Shown: in pieces, positions 63,643-64,000 of the stretch
Layout of the letters: every line of letters starts with the position of its first letter
Numbering within the stretch: the stretch's first letter is position 1
Assembly: GCA_028281285.1 (NCBI GenBank)
Contig: JANQKF010000019.1
Location: forward strand, 186,001 to 250,000
Origin: Cyclobacteriaceae bacterium
GTDB lineage: Bacteria; Bacteroidota; Bacteroidia; Cytophagales; Cyclobacteriaceae
Reading direction: 5' to 3'
DNA: 64,000 nucleotides
Notes under the pieces: model-generated
The model's database searches: none
What the model was told of the DNA's origin: nothing
The model's input: only the letters and a program-made list of their open reading frames with translations
Program-made: the position numbers and the translations under genes

Positions 63643-64000
63643 ATCAGTTGCCACCTAAATGCCCACATCCATCGTAATGTGTAATTGTTAATCCCCGCAT
63701 TTTTCACAATCATCTTCAGCTCTGCTTTCTTGAAGGCTCTTCGCACAGAAAGTGGGCCATCATATTTTACCATTTCAGATTTTGAAAATAGTTGTGTAAG
63801 CAACTTAATTGAATAATAAGCCAACCAATGACGGTGAAGGTCATTGATGATGACTCCCAATTTGGCTTGTTGTCTAAACTGACGGAACATTACTTCAAGA
63901 GTTGCCTCGTCAAAGTGGTGAGTGAACAGGGTGCAAAGAATAATATCAAATTGCTCATCTTTAAATTCTACTGAGAAAATGTCTTTGGTTTCGAACGAGA
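63636..64000 (-). CDS. Class I SAM-dependent methyltransferase, 5' truncated by the window edge
   Basis: The frame is open to the end of the window. The visible 121 or so residues include FDIILCTLFTHHFDEATLEVMFRQF and GVIINDLHRHWLAYYSIKLL, typical of the motif II and post-motif II region of Methyltransf_11-like enzymes; the SAM-binding glycine loop lies outside. The C-terminus ends with WMWAFRWQLIY. Substrate unknown; close relatives occur beside chalcone/stilbene synthase-like genes in Cytophagales, which cannot be checked here. Confidence 0.75.
   Translation of the reverse strand, partial: SFETKDIFSVEFKDEQFDIILCTLFTHHFDEATLEVMFRQFRQQAKLGVIINDLHRHWLAYYSIKLLTQLFSKSEMVKYDGPLSVRRAFKKAELKMIVKNAGINNYTLRWMWAFRWQLIY

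Noticed and set aside
1-64000. tRNA, rRNA, CRISPR arrays, insertion sequences, integrases
   Set aside because: None recognised on reading; no repeated spacer pattern, transposase motif or tRNA-like cloverleaf was seen, although a tool scan was not possible.

Overview
The window looks like a chromosomal segment of a Bacteroidota bacterium, most likely a marine-type Cytophagales relative. The signs are a secreted protein with a CHU_C-like (type IX secretion) C-terminus next to a TonB-dependent receptor, an FtsX/MacB-type 8-helix ABC permease, a tricorn-like S41 protease, starts without Shine-Dalgarno sequences, and a marR-fadN-fadA-fadE operon. No tRNA, rRNA, CRISPR array, insertion sequence or phage gene was recognised.

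Left edge (1-974): the 3' end of a TPR protein gene and a small conserved-looking 67-aa gene, both on +. Surface polysaccharide locus (about 1.1-42.6 kb): two + genes (wbpD-like acetyltransferase and wbpB/wlbA-like oxidase) converge on a run of about 36.7 kb of - strand genes (2730-39389). A + strand multi-SLBB outer-membrane export protein gene (wza-like) stands divergently at the far end. The - strand run holds, from the promoter end: a Wzz-like chain-length protein; a pseB remnant; a NeuB-like/cytidylyltransferase fusion; a class III aminotransferase; Wzx flippase; an LIC12162-like transferase; a GT2; a C-methyltransferase and Gfo/Idh pair; rfbF-rfbG-cupin-epimerase (CDP-deoxysugar); a second GT2; a Wzy-like polymerase; asnB; a GT4; a heparinase II/III-like protein; a phosphonate cassette (PEP mutase with nucleotidyltransferase domain, phosphonopyruvate decarboxylase, phosphonoacetaldehyde reductase, TagF-like transferase); another GT4; a bi-domain oxidoreductase; an alpha/alpha-toroid protein; the acetamidino-sugar trio (WbpG, HisH2, HisF2); a DUF354 protein; and a sugar transferase with an unusual N-terminus.

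Together these suggest a Wzx/Wzy-type O-antigen or exopolysaccharide with four kinds of unusual precursor: a 2,3-diamino-uronic acid with an acetamidino group, a CMP-activated nonulosonate-like sugar, a CDP-linked, probably C-methylated 6-deoxysugar, and a phosphonate side group (probably 2-hydroxyethylphosphonate). The most unusual single gene is the transferase at 12580-13665. Its sequence motifs are in circularly permuted order relative to the CDP-glycerol glycerophosphotransferase family.

Right part (42.9-64 kb): a fatty-acid beta-oxidation operon behind a MarR regulator, with a perfect palindrome upstream and a strong terminator downstream. After it come a - strand ABC-permease operon, a Tat-exported glycosylasparaginase-like enzyme, a DUF418 membrane protein, a Rieske ferredoxin with a tricorn-like protease, a CHU_C-type secreted protein, a TonB-dependent receptor with a nitroreductase, and a 5'-truncated methyltransferase gene at the window edge.
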